Source: Ifrita kowaldi (taxonomy: Eukaryota > Chordata > Aves > Passeriformes > Cinclosomatidae). Taken from it: a DNA stretch of 64,000 nt. The notes under the pieces are model-generated. The model worked only from the letters and a program-made list of their open reading frames with translations. It did not search any database and had not been told where the DNA came from. The translations under genes were made by a program, and so were the position numbers. Location of the stretch: positions 186,001 to 250,000 of the forward strand of contig VZRS01000474.1 in assembly GCA_013398055.1 (NCBI GenBank), written 5' to 3'. Of the stretch, positions 13,001 to 28,004 are shown piece by piece; the stretch's first letter is position 1, and each line of letters starts with the position of its first letter.

Positions 13001-16000
13001 CCAAATAAAATGTTTTCTTTGTGCCCTGTTCCCCACTCTGGTGTTTTCATCAATTTCGCTCTGTCTCTGGAGCTACAAAGTGTCAGTCAGCTGCAATAAA
13101 GTGTCATTTTTGCCACTTCGGAGTTTATTGAGAGGTCTCAGATATTTAGTGCCCAGTTTCCTGAACCTGTGCCTTGGGTGAACCATGTGGGATGTGCTCA
13201 AGAGCTGTGGTAGAAATGTGTGTGGCTGATTTCGGCATAGTAGTAATAAAATACAGAGCTAAGAGTCATCTCCTGGCCACTGATAACCAAGTTCAGCAAA
13301 CTCTATTTATGTTTCTTGCTTGATGTAAATTTTTGATATTTACGATTCAGAGGACAGCTTGAAAATGTCCAAGCGAACTGATAAGAATCAGTAGCCAAAA
13401 CATCAGGAATCTTGGCTTTGTTACTGATAGAAAAATAGCTTTCTTCCCTTCCTTTTCACAGAAACTGGCAAAAATTGGATTTTTTTTAAAGTGCTTAAGC
13501 ATGATGTTACTGCATCTGCTGCTTCTCCAGAACCTTTTGTGAAGCAGGAAGATGAGATCCTGCTCTGGCATGACAAGTGCAGACAGAGACATACAACAGC
13601 AGAGAAGTCCTGCAATGGGGCAGTCCTGCCAAATGCTGTCTGCCCAGGTGCAGCTGTGTTACCCCAGTCCCCCTTTGAGTTTTGAAGCAGGCACTGTGTT
13701 GCAGGCTGGGCAGTTAGGCAGCTAATAAACAATAAGTAGTTTAAATAGAAATGGGGTGCAGAGGATTTTGAGACTGTGTTCTTCACCTTAACTATTTTGC
13801 CATGTTAGGAATTAATGAATGTGTTACCATTCTTCAGTGAGCCTCAGGTTAACAATTCTGTGAGCTTAGATACCCTCAAGGTAGTTTTTTCCTTCCTTTT
13901 AAATCAGGCCAATTTTGTAAATGTCAAGCAGTCTGGACTAAGAAATGACTAATTTTGTGTCATTTTAAATCTTTTGGTAGCTATGATTATATCTTCCCTG
14001 AGTGTGATCAGTTAGAAAACTTGAAAAATGGTGCTCTCTTCAATCTGGGCAAGGTAGTACCACAGCAGTGTTTAGCAATCCTTTAAGATTTCTGAAGCCA
14101 GACGGTTGTTAGGGTCCCATAAAGTTTAAAGATGCATGGTGTAGTGAAAATGATGCAATAGCACAAAATTAAACAGCATACTTCATTTGCAGATTGGAAA
14201 TGAGAGATGCACCTGGCCTTTTTCCCTTGCTGTGTGGGAGCGTTGCAATGTAGTTCTGTTTTGGGTACCCTGTGGGCACTGCCTGTGATTGCCTTTGCAG
14301 GATGCATGTGCAAAACTCATCTGAAACTGCAGAGTCACCTGGGAAGTACTGCAGGGGCATTAAGTTCTGAGAAAGCAAGACCAGGAAACAACTAGAGCAG
14401 CTAAAACATTGCCTGTGGTAGAGAGAACATGATGTGCAATTTAAACGTCAGTAGTAGTTGATGTAAAATAAAGAAAATACCTACAATCTGTTTCAGACTC
14501 CTGTCTGTAGCTTGGATGAGGGAACAGAAGAAATGTTTGCAAAAAAGTTTTGTGGGGCACACTGGGCAGTCTGGCTTTAGTTTTACAAATGACTTAAAAG
14601 TTCAGTTATCAAAATTAGTTCTCATAGCCCTGTTTGGACCTTTTGGTGTGTGAAAGGGAAGAAGATGTGAAAGAAGGGAAAGGCCAGGTGGGTGTGCAGC
14701 GCTGTTTCAGACTGCTGGACAAAGGGAGATTTATGGAATAGGTCTGCCTGGTTAGAAGACATTCTTCCTGCCCCATGGACTCCAAAATGGCCATCAATAT
14801 AGGGAGGATTTACAGAATTACACTGAAATTGTGCTAGCTGCAAAGAAGGTCAGAGGAGTTGAAATTTACTATTACTACCTGTAGCAAAAAAACCTAATAT
14901 CTGCAGATGAAAGCTGATGGGGTGGGAGTGAAATACCTACAAAGAGCAAACTGAAGTGGACTCCCACAGTAATTCTACCACTCTGATTTATAGCTGATTC
15001 TTTCAGAATCCTAAAATATTCACACTACAGCATCGCCAAAGTGGGAAAAGAGCAATTCCCATGCAAGTTATGTGGCAGAATAGAAAGGATCAGTAAAAAA
15101 GACGAGTGGAACTCAACCAAAACCAGCTAACAAACATTGCTGACTAACATTTTAACATTAGAGCGGTTATGAGGCACCAAAATAATGATCTATCTTTGAG
15201 ACTCTTGCTGTTCAAATAATTTTCTCAAATGAGTGATAAGGTCTTAGTCATGCTTCTGATCTGCACTCTCATTCTTAGACTACACTCTAGTTTGAGGCTT
15301 TGAGGTTGACTAAATAACTGATGAACCATGCTCATGTTCAGAGTTTGACACTGCTGATGTGCCTTGCAGCATAGAAGAGGTTTTTCACCAGCTTCAGGGC
15401 ACGGGACACCTGCTGCCATCCCTTAAGCAATAAACTGAAGGTTTGTAACAGGTGCTTTATAAGGCATTTTCATCATGTGTTCTTCTATGTTTCCTTTTAG
15501 TCTTCCTATTAAATCAGGATTTTTAAGCTGTTTTAAGACAAATGACAAGTGAATCAGTAAGTAAAGATACAGAGACAAGACAGTTTGACAGCCCATGAAA
15601 ACAATAATCCAGGGTATGAATGGCAAAGCTGATTTATAATTCTGACTAACATGTTGCAAAATAGTGAAAATTTCTAGGAACAGTTGCATAGTTTTGGAAG
15701 TTGCTTCTTTAAAAATAATCTTTCCCTGTGTTGCAAGTGAGCATCAGCAGCTGCGGCTCAAAATATGGCCAAGTATGAGGACAGAATTCGAATTTTGTTT
15801 TTCACTTCGAGTTCTCATTATCCTTCAGCACTGTGATTCTCATGGCTTTCTGCCTTCTCTTTCCTGTGCTTTCTAGACGGCTCCTGTTCCTTCAGTGGCT
15901 TCCTGCCCCTCTAATTCCTGCCTCTGCTTTGATAATAACATTTTGGTGAAGGCTTGCTCGAATTGTTTATGGGTTTGCTACAATAAGTGGTTATTACATC

Positions 16001-16980
16001 CATGATGCTCTAGAATGGGGTTTCTTTCCCCGTTCTTTCTGAATGTTTGTGCACCCATTGACACAGCTGGTGCTGAACACCCAGTAGAAATTTCTCTGCA
16101 GTCCCTGTGAGGAGTCTTGGTGGTTTGGCTTGGTGGTGGCAAAGCAGGAGCTACCTGGGGTGCCTGAGTCCCTCCCTGGGTGTCACGTTGGTGCTGGGGC
16201 TCCCTTTGAGCTTACTGCTGGGTGTGCTCTCCGGGGTGCTGAACTGACATCGTCATCACCCCAACTGCTGTTGTCAAATAGGCTTTATTAATTAATAGAT
16301 ACGTCTGTATTAATTTCTGTGTCTCCTTACTGTGTGCTAGCACAGTAAAAGCTCTTTAGGAGTTCATCAGGGTATAAGATTTGTTGTAGCTGTTCCTACA
16401 AAAGTGCATTACTTCAAAACTACTTTTGCTTGTTTAGGGTCCCGTGAAGTTTTGAGTGTCCCAAAGAAGTTACTATTAAAATGTCATCTGTTTAGAATCA
16501 GGTAAGAGCTCGAGGACATGCTATAAATTCTCTTAATGTGATCAGGAGGATTGGATTAGACAGCTTTCCCAGCTGCATGCTGGTAACTGTTCCACTGAAA
16601 GGACAGATGGTCCCAAACTAGATGATATTCTGAAATCCAGAGGTACAAAAAGATCTTCTTGCAGAGGTTTTCATTCTGAATACCTTAAAACTTTTGTCTT
16701 GCACTTTGCAGTCCAGTTACTTTTTTTTTTGTCTTTCTGTGAAAATCTGTTTCTTCTTCAAAACCTTTTGCAGTTTGCCATAATGGCTGTGGCTTGATGC
16801 CAGCTGGGTACACAACCTGACTTGCTGTGAGAAAAGACTGGGGACTCTTCCAAATAGCTGGCAACTACAAATATCTTCAAAACAGAGACAGGCAACTTTG
16901 CTGCCAGCTGCCTCTGTCTGACAAAAATGCCATCTTGGGCTGTATGCACAGAAGAGAATTAATAATAAAAAAATAGTGGT
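7001..16980. other. About 10 kb of unique noncoding sequence
   Basis: AT-rich sequence with short overlapping open frames on both strands. Slightly GC-richer stretches occur near 7120-7230, 12120-12380 and 16030-16260. A weak acceptor followed by six bases and a GTAAGA donor occurs near 16490-16505, which is too weak to call. I find no recognisable coding exon, RNA gene or transposon. Confidence 0.5.
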
Positions 16981-17003
16981 GTTTTTTTGTTTGTTTGTTT
17001 TAG
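16981..17003. repeat. (TTTG)n short tract
   Basis: A T run is followed by about three TTTG units. This is a simple repeat with no further content. Confidence 0.8.
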
Positions 17004-17637
17004 TGGGGTTTTTGTTAGGTCAGCTGAACTAAAGAATCTAAGTTTTCACAGCTTATATAGGGCTTAAGAGGAATACACCTTATGGCTTTAGCTTCAGTTT
17101 TCAACAAATTCAAGGTATTTGTAGTGGTCTTTACAAAAACAAGGTTATTGTTCTTATTTATGTTTTGCAAAAGAAATGATTTATGTGTGGATGCTCCATA
17201 ATATAGAAGATGTTAACGTAAAGAAAATTTACTCATTGAAGGGGAGGGAGGAATTTAAGAGAAATATGCATAAATATAAATCAACACTAATATAAGGCAA
17301 ATTTTACTTATCACTGTTTGATGGAGTGTATTAAGACAAAGAAATGTTGTCTAAGCACTGGAATGAATGAAATTCAGTTGCATTTAAAGTTAAGTAGATT
17401 GTTTTAAAAACTGAAAACCAAATCTGTTTATCGTTTAATTATGTTTAAAAAAATATTTGAAACACTTCAAACAGTCTTTCCAGAGTGGGAGATGTTGTCT
17501 CATCATCTAATTGTCTGCTTCCTACTCCACTGAAATCTAATCAGAGGGGAATCTCTCTCCCTCTGGGAGGAATGAATTGAACCTATTGTCTAAGCTGTTT
17601 GTATTAACAGAAAATATTTCACTGCTACATTTTCCTC
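17004..17637. other. AT-rich unique sequence
   Basis: No gene or repeat family is seen between the two simple repeats. Confidence 0.5.
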
Positions 17638-17672
17638 GTTGTTGTTGTTGTTATTGTTTTGTTTTGTTTTGT
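17638..17672. repeat. (GTT)n followed by (GTTTT)n
   Basis: About five GTT units run into three GTTTT units. The tract lies inside a 92-codon open frame (17577-17855) that owes part of its length to the repeat. I do not treat that frame as a gene. Confidence 0.85.
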
Positions 17673-20600
17673 CTACAAGGATTATTTACAGGAAAGTCTA
17701 GGAAAGTTCCTACATCTACAATCGGAACCAGGGAGATACATAAAGGCAAATATATAGCCATAGAGAGTAATATGAAAATTATCAGGAGATTCAGGGTAAT
17801 AATAAGCAAACTCTATGGACAGGAATATTTAGTGCTGGTTATTGTACAAGACTGATGCAGTTCTGAAACATTAGCCCCACTTTATATGTGGGTAATAAGA
17901 TTTAAAAGAAATATTGACTGAAATGAAGATGAGAAAATCTCCAGTTGCTGTAGGACTGCATTGAATGAAGAGGTCGCATTTTCTGAGGCTTATGTGTCCA
18001 TCAGCAGCAGTACCACAACTAAAATGTTTTAGGATGTCTTGAACCCTGAACTCCAAGGACCCCAGAGGTTTTTTGCATCTTTACTCTGGGCTTGGGTTAA
18101 GGTCCGTTTCTTGAACTGGCCAACCCAAAGTTTTCTGAAGGCTGAAATGCAGAACCAAAGAGGCATTAGGAGTGTTTAATTTCAGCTGTTCCCTGTTGGT
18201 TGCTGTAGGTTTCTGTCAAAGGACTGCAAGAAGTGATCTTCCGTGTATATGAAAGTACAGGAATTGACATAAGGCTATCCCATCCATTTCAGCCAAGTGA
18301 AGTAACTTTCTGTTTAAAAATCTCCTCTTTCACCCTGAAGTGTGACATTTCTGCTCACTGTTATTGCTTGAATGAGCAGAAGTATAATCCTCTGAGGTGC
18401 TGGTGTCCAAGGCACCAGGAAGGCAATGAAAACTCCAGTCAGTCAGTGCAGTATGAAAGCTCCCAGGTAGAGCTGCCTGGGGACTTTGCAACAGCGTAAG
18501 CAGCACTTATTTTTATTGCACCATAGATTAAGGGATTGCACTGCACTGCTCCTGCTGCAGGATTGGGATGAGGATGAAAACTGGTGCAGGAGAGGAGAGC
18601 CCTATTGAGCTGAGTGAGGGATATGAGTGTCCAGGGGGAGGGTAGTCTTTGCCAGACGGGCTCACATGTGCTGTCCCCTCTGTGGGGAAGCCTGGCAGAC
18701 CTAAGTTAGCAGCAGCAGTGAAATGTCAGAAGCCAGAAGAGAGAGGAAAGCGTGCAGTCAAAATGAAAATATTAACAAGTAGTGTTTCTTACCTCTGACT
18801 TCCTTTCTCCTGGGAGGAAAAAGTAAAGTAACCCCCCAAAATCCTTTGCTGTTCTGCTGTGGGATTTCTGCTCCACAGCAGAGGTCAGAGGAGCCATGGT
18901 GGTGCAGCTGGGTGAGGAGTGGGAGTTTCAGGTGATCCTGTTTGCACTCCCTCTCCAGAGGATTTAACTTTCCAGGTTAGTCTGAGGTCTGCAATTTAGA
19001 AGTAATCCTGTAGGACAGCAACACTGGAAGGAATGGTGCAGTAGTCAGGGGGGTGCTGAGCTGTGGTGAGCCACCCCCGTGCAGTGGCACTAAGACACAC
19101 AGAGACCCAGGAAGCTGCTGTCCTCCCTGGCACTGGGGTGTACAGCCCACTGTGGGGTGCACCCCCCCTCAGGGACATCAGCATCCAAGCCATATCCTGG
19201 TGGCTTTTCCATGCCCTCAGTGCATGTCCCTGTTTGACATCTGTCGAGGATCCTTCAAATGGTGCTGTAGGAGCAAGTGCCACTTCTCCCAGACTTCTGC
19301 TTCGTTGTCAGAGCAGGTGATGTGTGGTAGAGTGGCGTGTCTTCTCAAGTGAAATGCAGCCTGTTGTTAATGAAAGGACACATCTGGCTCTTCTCAGCCA
19401 AACCCTTCTTGTCAGTCCTATGAAGAATATCAGAAGCAGGCTCCAGAAATGTGGAACCTACTGTATGATGTATTTTTATTTGTTTACTTACTTCTGAATT
19501 CACTCTAAAACTAGAGAAGGCCATTTTCTGACATTTTCAGTGAAGCTGAAGGTCCCTGTTAATTGTTTCTCTGGAAGAGTGCATAAAAACTCTGTTCCCC
19601 TTGGTGCTAGAAGCCATGAATGATTCCTTTTCAGGAGCAGAGCATCTCTTCTCTCAGCACAGTCGGCTCAGCTCTATAGTGAATCCATAAGGTACATGGT
19701 TTAATTTGGGTTTTTTTTCCAGAAAACTCCACTTTATTTTACACCAGGCATGAAGATGTAGAGGGATAATCTCTCTCTGCTCCCTCTTCACTTCTGAAAA
19801 GTAGCATCATTCAGTATGAGATTGTCCACTTGGGAATCCTCCTTACAGAGTTGCTTACGGATTCTGGCTTTTCTAATTCATCCAAGGATTATACACACTT
19901 TGTCAGTTTTCACTGAGCTCTTTTTGATCTTGGTATAAATACACAATTCCTATTCATAAGGAAAAACCAAGCACCTTTCATTGTGCCTATCCACAGCAAA
20001 ACCTTATTTGATTATGTGGCATAATTTAACCTTTTAAAGGCATAACCTGACCTTTTATCAGGGGGACCTCCTTCAATTAAGCGAAACCAGAGATGACTGT
20101 GTCTTCTGTGCTGTTTAAAAGACACAAGATTTTGGAAGTGCTTTACACTGCTTGCAAGAAAGGAGACAGCTAAGAGCCTGTACTAACAGATCTTGCTGAA
20201 AGAGGCATTTGTAGGAGCAAGTGAGGTTTGGATACCTTCATCCCCACCACAGCCTTAGATATGCCAGCGGTGGTGGCATGGAAGCACTTTTCCACGTTGC
20301 TCTTGTAAGGGAGAAGATGATACTTTTTAACCATTTAACACTTAACATGCTTTAATGTAGCCATGAGGTTTTTTTTTCTAAGCCTCCTCTCATGCTCAAA
20401 GTACAGGGAGTTGTCCAGCCACATCATAGCAACTTATTTGCAGCTTAGTCTGAAATCTATATGCAAAAATCTTATTCTTGGTAGTTAATCAGAAGATCTT
20501 GACATTTCCTGTGGGAGCAAAAGAGGTTTCTGTAAGCCTTCATAGATTTCTTCTTTTAATATTACTGTTGGAGACAGTTCCACAGAAGATAAAATCTTCT

Positions 20601-23600
20601 ATGTACATTTTTCACTAATCTGTATGTGAGAGGTAAATCAAGGTAGAATCAAGTTTATATGGAATGTTTCAGTAACACTAGTTACACATATTTCATTGCT
20701 AAACTTTGAGTGTAGAAAGTGATTAGAAGTTTTAGAGTTAAGCAAAAATAATTAAACAGGTATTGTTTTGCAATAATGATTTATATCAAATAACTGATCT
20801 GGTAGGTAAGGCTGAAGTGGTGCTTGAATTTAAATCTTAAATTCTGGCATACATAAGTTTCCTTATATTTCATAGAGTCAAAGTTTCACTTTTATAGTCT
20901 CAACCCTTTATTTTATTTAAGGTAGTGATTGAAAAATAACTGTTCATCCTTCTAAATTTGGAAGAAGCTATTTAGGAATTATCTGTAGTCTTTTGAAAAT
21001 TCTCACCACTTTAAAACAAAATTTCCAGTAGAATTTTCTTAGCGTGTGAAAAATGGCACAGAATTTGTACCTTTGATCCATCTGAATGCTTTGCTGTTGT
21101 TGGATAGACAACATACTAATTGCAAAATGAATGTCAGAGCCTGCTATCTGCTTCTGATACATGTATGCCTCTTCTCAACTTTTCTCAGTCAAAAATTAAT
21201 AGTTTGATGCCCTGCCTGTAAATGTCAAGGTGTCATTTGCATAAGTTTCAAAATTTTAATCTGTCTAAACTGAAACTTGTACAGGACCTAACAGGTTTTC
21301 AGCCTGAAACTCCAAATCCAATTTCTTGGCCCATTTTTTTTTACAAGGAAGTTGACCATGATATGTAGGTCAATATCAGATCCTCTTAGTTTAGCCTGTA
21401 GGTCCTTTGCTAAATGTTCCTACAGATTTATGTATTACATTATGGCACAGTCCTGACCCAATGCAACAGGAAATTCCTAGAAAATTCAGTGGAGCCTGAT
21501 TTTCATACACTGTTCTTTGAGAGCTATGTAAGAAAGCCCGAAAACATTGTAGCTGATGCAAAATTAGAGAAATAGCCTTGCATTTGTTTTCCTGATTAAG
21601 TTTTCACCAATTTAGTTGACATTTTTCAGTTTCCTAAATTGTCAAGAGTATTTTGGTAACTCCTTTTGATAAGACATGAGCAGAGGAGAAGTCTGGGTTT
21701 GCTTCACTAAATATTTTTTCATTTCTGGTTTTGGACTTGAATAAGGCAAACTCGGTATTTTCCTCTTTGTCGTCTTCAGTGCAGCAAACGCAAAAGAGCT
21801 GAGATTAGCAAACTTATCATGTGGTAAGAACTCCAGCAATTATCATTGGGCTTTCACTTCTTAACGCTCCCTTACATTTTCTATGAACATTAACACGCTC
21901 AACAACTTGTGCCCCATTGAAAGTCTAGTATTTGATTGTTTAGACAGAGACTTTCTTTTTCTGCAATGTGCAGTTTCTCTTCCTATACTAGAATCTTTAA
22001 ATACTCAGCTGGCAATTCCCATTATAGTTGATTATTTGGACCAGACAAATTGCCGAATAAAAGGTTTGTAAATTATCTGCTTTATATTAGTGCGGTCCTC
22101 AAAGGACTGAAATTTGCTTTGGGGAAAAGCAAAGGACCAAGCAATAACATTTTCTTTTTTTTAAAGCAGTGCCAGAAACTTAATTTCAGAGAGCTTTTTA
22201 TTATTAAATTTCCCAGTCTTCCTTTCAAGCACTTTATTAGGAACACGGCTCATTTATTTGGGAGGAGGAGGAAAGCATTGAAGAAGGGGGAGATAAAGGT
22301 GAAAAGCAAGCTCATTAATTCATATTGTGATCTAAGTGTAGTGTTCATGTTGGCAACAATTTCAGTTTTCTAATGTGCAGTCATTGTGAAAGACTGATTC
22401 TAACATGGAAACCTCAAAGAAGTGAGAAAATTGTTTCTCTTGAACTTTTTTTGGAGCTCATTTATATTGAAATTTTTAAGGCCTTTGGAATTTTTAAGTG
22501 GCTCTCCTAGAGCAGGTGAAAAAGACCTTTGCTCTTTAACAGAAGGAGCCAGAGAAATCAAGCTTTTGCTTGTTTCACTTACAAACTAGATGCAGTTTTG
22601 AGCACTGGGCTTGAGTCTGAGGCTGTTGGAAAAGCAAAGTTTAGGTTATAGATGTAGTGTCAGGAGGAACTGATCATGCTTCTGGGTTGTGGTCTGTAAA
22701 AGTCTTTCTGTTTATTTAAATTCATGGCTTAGCAGTTGGCACCTAACTTTTAAGAAGGGACCATTTGTCTCCAGCCTACAAAATAAAGCTGTTGCTGGAA
22801 AGGTGCAACAGAAGAGGTCAATGCTGCTATTAGTTACACAATACATGCATTTTTTTGCCCCAGTGAAAGGCAGAAATACTGTGAGCCTCTTAAAGCAAAC
22901 TTAAAGCATGGGGACAATCCAAAGCCTAATTTTGTCAGTGACACCTGAGAAAGCTGACTAGAAACTGGAATTTCCATTCCCCAGGAGAGCTGAAAATTTT
23001 TGAATTTTCTGTCATTCTGCTTGGAAAAATTAGCATTCTGTAATATTCTGGTTTAGGGGCATAGAAATATTTCAAGTTCAGTATTGTTCAGATTGACAAG
23101 AATGTTCTTGTTTTTTCTGTTTAAATGTTTACCAAACCTAATCTGATTAAATTAATATTTTCAACAGTGAACAGCTCTCTCAAGAAATGTCTTTGCTGTT
23201 TATTATCAGGGGATTGTGGACACATCCCTCTGAGGGAAGGCTTTCATTTTCTGCCCATTCAATTTAACAACTTCTCTGCTCTTTCTGCGAACCATCCAAG
23301 CTGGAGCTCTGAGCTGTTGGCTGTCCTTCTCCAGCAGCTGTTTCTGTAGTGCGTGGGTCTAGTCAAGGAAAACACAGAATAGATTTCCACTTTTCTTAGC
23401 ACCATTGATGAGATGTTTCTGGCTTCCTGAAATCACTCTCAGGCACAGGGAGAGCTCTGAGGAGCCGCATGTGTCTCTGGTGCTTTTAGAATTTGAGATC
23501 AGGAAAACTCTTCTATTCCACTTTTTCTTTACTTCCTTTAACTCATTCCTCAAAATACTTGCTGCTGCCTTATTCATACAAATTTTTTGGGCCTCCTTGT

Positions 23601-26600
23601 TGCAGATTTTGTCTTTCACAGGGTTCAGTCTTTCTGGCAGCTTGATTTGCATTTTGCATGCTTTTTCTCCCTGGGGATAACCCATGGGCAGTTACTGTGG
23701 TGCAAGGCTAAGGACGGGGCTGCTCTACATGTGGTCTTGTTTAATGGGAAGGGATGGATCTGCAATGGCATTAGGGTGGAGGAAGCAGTGCAGATGATGT
23801 ATTTCTTACAGGTGGCTCATTGTAGGCTAGGGAAGTGTGACAGCACAGGTTTGAAGGAATGCACCATACTCTTTGAAAAATCACAAAAATAATAATCAGC
23901 TCAGGGGAGGGAGCTGGAGCAAGGCAGAATGGGCACATTTTACTTTCCTGTGTTGCAAAGAAGTTCTGTGGGGTACAGCAGGTACAAGCTGTCAGGTATA
24001 CCTTCAGGTGTTTGAGAGATGCAGTGTTACAGTGTTAGTGTGAAAAGTAAAAGAGCTATTGGCACTTTTGCAAGAAATGGAGGGGAAAAACATTGCCACT
24101 GCTATTCAGCAATGCTAAAAAAACCCATAAACCATTTTTGTGAAAGTTTGCTGCAAAGAAACACAGAGGAAAATCTAGGAAAACAATCTGCTGCCAATGT
24201 GTAGCATATAGGAAGTAGTTTTTCTACTGTAAATCAGGTCCTGTTTCATTTATTCCTCTGACCTTCACTTTTCTATGAACTTTTCAAACCCCATCTAAGA
24301 TGATGGGACTCTGATGGGGAGGCACTTCCAAAAAATCTTCTGCTAGATTAATTTTTTCTTATTTTCTTCTAAAATCTATACCTGTGTGTCTTTTACCTTA
24401 ATGTCCCTTTTGGACTGTTAAATTTGCCTGGTAAATGACCAGACAGGATTACTATCCTTCCTGTCCTGGTCTTGCTAGAGTAAAAAGCAAGGGTGCTTAG
24501 TCCTGTTGCATCGAACATTATCTTGCTGGTTTTGAAGCCTGCTTCTGGGGCTGTTCTGGTTGGAAGGACTCCTTCTGGAACATGGTTGGCATTGTCCATA
24601 GTATTTCGAAGGAGCAGCTCTCAAAGGGGCATTTACCATGAAAATTAATATTCCTTCACTCTTCTGAGTATACATCACCTGATGTGTTTACTCTTCTCAT
24701 GGCTGATGATTTTCAGACATTCCATATTCCACAAATATGCTTCTCCCTACATAGCTTCTCCATCTGACAACCTCACAGTTTATAGCAGAAATTCTTGTTA
24801 TTAGTCCCAAAGCTTCTAACCTTGAACACTCCTATTAAATTTCATCCCATTTCTATTACCCTTCCAGATAATCCAGCCCCTGCTATGGGAACCCCCAATC
24901 CTCCCTCCAGACATTTAGGTCTCAGGGAATTTATTTGTTTGTTTTTATATTTTTGTGACAGTCGTTAATACTAGTATTAAGTGAGATTGGCCTCAAGCCC
25001 AGTCTTCGAGGGTTTTTCATTATTAACCTGCTTGAAGTTTAACAGTTCCCTTCCTGCCACATGCTCCTCTAACAGGCTGTAGCTGAGGAGAGGGGAAGCC
25101 TGCCCTGGCCCCCGTGACCCCTTTCAGCAGATGCCTTAGGGGCACAGGGGTGCCCTTCCCCTGACTGCCACTGGGGAAGCCAGTGGAGGAGAGGCTGCTG
25201 GAGCAGAGCTGACAAGTTCACGTGTTCTGCCTCTGCAGCCAGAAGAGGCAGAGAGACACAGACAACCTTTGGGGATGGCAGAGGGATATAGGAAAGGGCA
25301 CCAAGAAAGGCCTTGCAGGATTTGCTCTGATCCAGGAAATGAGCTGGTATTGCTCAGCTGAAAGCCTGGCTGGAGAAAAGGGCCTGCCCTGCAAGGGCAT
25401 GGAGGTTGAGGGTGAGATTTATTTGCAGTCCCCCTTGCTTTCACTCTTTTACCCAGCAGAGAGGATAGGTATTTCTTCTGTTAATAGTGTTTACTGCTCC
25501 AGCTGGCATCCTAACAACACTGATTTTCTGAGATGCTGGGGTACTCAACGCAGGCAATAGATCTCAGCACTTAATCTTAAAACCTCATGTTGATTTGAGG
25601 TCTGCTAGAGTTACAAAAGAATTAAAAAATAAAGAAAAAATAGAAAGCTGAGAAATAAGCTCCCTTTCACCAGACAGTACAACATAAGGCACTGTACTAA
25701 ATCTGACTAAAGGTGTTTTAACAACACAGAACTTAGCCTTGCGGTGCCAAATGTGTATGTTTAGTGGGTTGAATTTGTTAATTTATTGATGATTGCACAC
25801 ATTTTGTCTTTTGGAAGAATAAGTTACTCAGTCTAACAATACACACTAATGATACCCTTTTCTGACTTTGTGTGGTTAGAAAGGATGTAGAGAGACAATT
25901 TGCTAAACACCATGTTTCATGGGCAATGATTGTTATGAGTAAAGTGTGTTTTCTTTTGTTACAACACTCACGAATATGTCAAAGGTGAGATACCATGCTG
26001 ATGCCTGTACTGATACTTACCACTTTGCATGTTCACAGCCCTGTACAAACATTAACGAACCAATGTAAACAGTCATTTTCATAATGTGGCTTAATATAAT
26101 AAGGCATTGTGAACCTTGCTTTGCCTCTGTATGCACAAGGGATTGTAATTTACACCCCTTTCCATGCGCAATGAAGGCTATACCTGTCATCTACCCTCTC
26201 ACAATCATCCTCTTCCTGTGCAGGTCCCACTGAAGGGGAGAACAGGGCTCCAAAGAGCCTGGGCCATAATTTGTTTGGCTCTCTTCCAGCTTTCTAGATG
26301 GTGCCAGTTTGCTCCAGGCTTTCTCTGTGCTACATCATTGCAAATCCCTTTTTGAGGGGTGTTGTTTTCCCCACATCTGGAATTACCTCTCTCATTGCAC
26401 TGCCAGGAATAAAAGCCCACCTGCATTTCAAAAGTGCATGTCTGCTAAATTGTCTTACACATTTGTCAGTAGGGAAGCACTGCCTGCCTTGTGCTGTCTT
26501 GTTTTTTTTTAATTTTAGAATGTTAGTTACCCTTTTCTTTCAAGCTAGAAGTATGTGCATCTATTTTGGCAGCATGATTTCAAAGAGCTCTATTTCAAAT

Positions 26601-28004
26601 ATTAAGAAGTGTGCGCTCTCAGGACTTGCAAGAGCTGGAGCAAGTAAATTAACAGACTAGAATAAAGTCAAGTGAAGTACTGAAGGGCTCCAGATAGTTT
26701 AAGATTACAGCAGAAAGCATAATATGAGGGCCGGCTCTCCCAGTTGTTGAAAGTGTACTTGGAGAGAGCTGAGAAGAGAAGATACCAGCCTCTACCAGCT
26801 GATGCTAACTCCCACATCACTGACTACAAGCTGAAATAATCTTTATTGATGGTATCTCTGTATGATACCCACCTGTGAGCAGGGAATTACCTTTGTATTC
26901 AAACTGGCCACGTCCTGTGAAACCAGAGGGTTTATTGACTCCGTAGCAAGACCAGGCTCTTTTGCCTCCAGGAATGTTTGGCTTCCTGGCCTGAAAGGTT
27001 AAGGTGAAAGGTGTGTGTGGGTGTTAATGGTATTATGCTCTCAGTGGACTACAGAGTTCCATGCTGGCTAAAATGTGATTAATTGAGCAGAAATAATTCA
27101 AGTCTCTATCCTGCAGATTGTTGAGGGGAGACATGCACCTGACAGCTGATATAGTTAAGAATTTGCAGCTTAAAGGTGCACATCCTCTGTGCTTCTTGAG
27201 GAGCAAACAGGAGTTATTCACGTTACTCAGAGCAGATGTCTGGCTTTTAGTCTCATCATTCATTATTGCTCAACAAACACCTGTGTTCATACATTGCATC
27301 ATAAATACTGCAAAATGAACTGTGATTTTTATATTCCTTGAATATGACTCTGACTCACAGCCACACAATAAGATGCACAACAGCCATGCTGTATTACTTG
27401 TTAAATATATATTGGAGAATGATGGTTGAACCCAGTTATTTCAGGATATATAAGAGATTATAGCACTAGCCCCTGTGCCGGCAGGGGGTTGTGCTTTGTT
27501 GGGCTAGACTTAGGCATGCCAAAATGATGTCTGTGAAGAGACTCCCTGTAATGCTACTTAAATTTATTGATTGAATGGACAAGAGGTCTGTAATTTGTTT
27601 TATCTTCTAAATTTGAAAGCATCAGCTTTAAGGAGACTTGTTCATATTGATAGCGATGAGCTCAAGAACTTAATATAGAGCCAAACTAGGATTCCATAGG
27701 TCAGAGGTACAAACCCTGTAAAAAACCCAGAATTATTCTGGCCTTTCTTGGGAAAAAATGTAAAGAAAGACTCCATATCTACTTGAACAAATAACCACTT
27801 TCAAAACAGACCTTAAGAAGTGGACAAAAAGCCTACAACAAATGAAAAACACAGCTTTATTGCTGCAGTTAGGAAAAATGAGGATAAAATTAAATTGCTG
27901 CACTGGCTTATATCTTGCGAAATAGGTGAAAAGAGTAGTACGTTTTGTATAATAACACTTGAACAGTCTTAAGAAACTGGCTGGTCAAGTTACTAGAATA
28001 AAAG
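17673..28004. other. About 10 kb of unique noncoding sequence
   Basis: GC-richer patches occur at about 18840-19330 and 25080-25440, where overlapping open frames appear on both strands, as expected where stop codons are rarer. A lysine-rich minus-strand frame at 23359-23685 (108 codons) is protein-like in composition but matches nothing I know and overlaps a plus-strand frame. No RNA gene, exon or transposon can be supported. Confidence 0.5.

Noticed and set aside
16486..16506. TTTAG, six bases, then GTAAGA, a possible six-base microexon
   Set aside because: The acceptor tract is weak and purine-interrupted. Chance is the better explanation.
23359..23685. 108-codon minus-strand frame rich in Lys, overlapping a plus-strand frame
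   Set aside because: No known domain and no splice context. Overlapping frames on both strands suggest chance.
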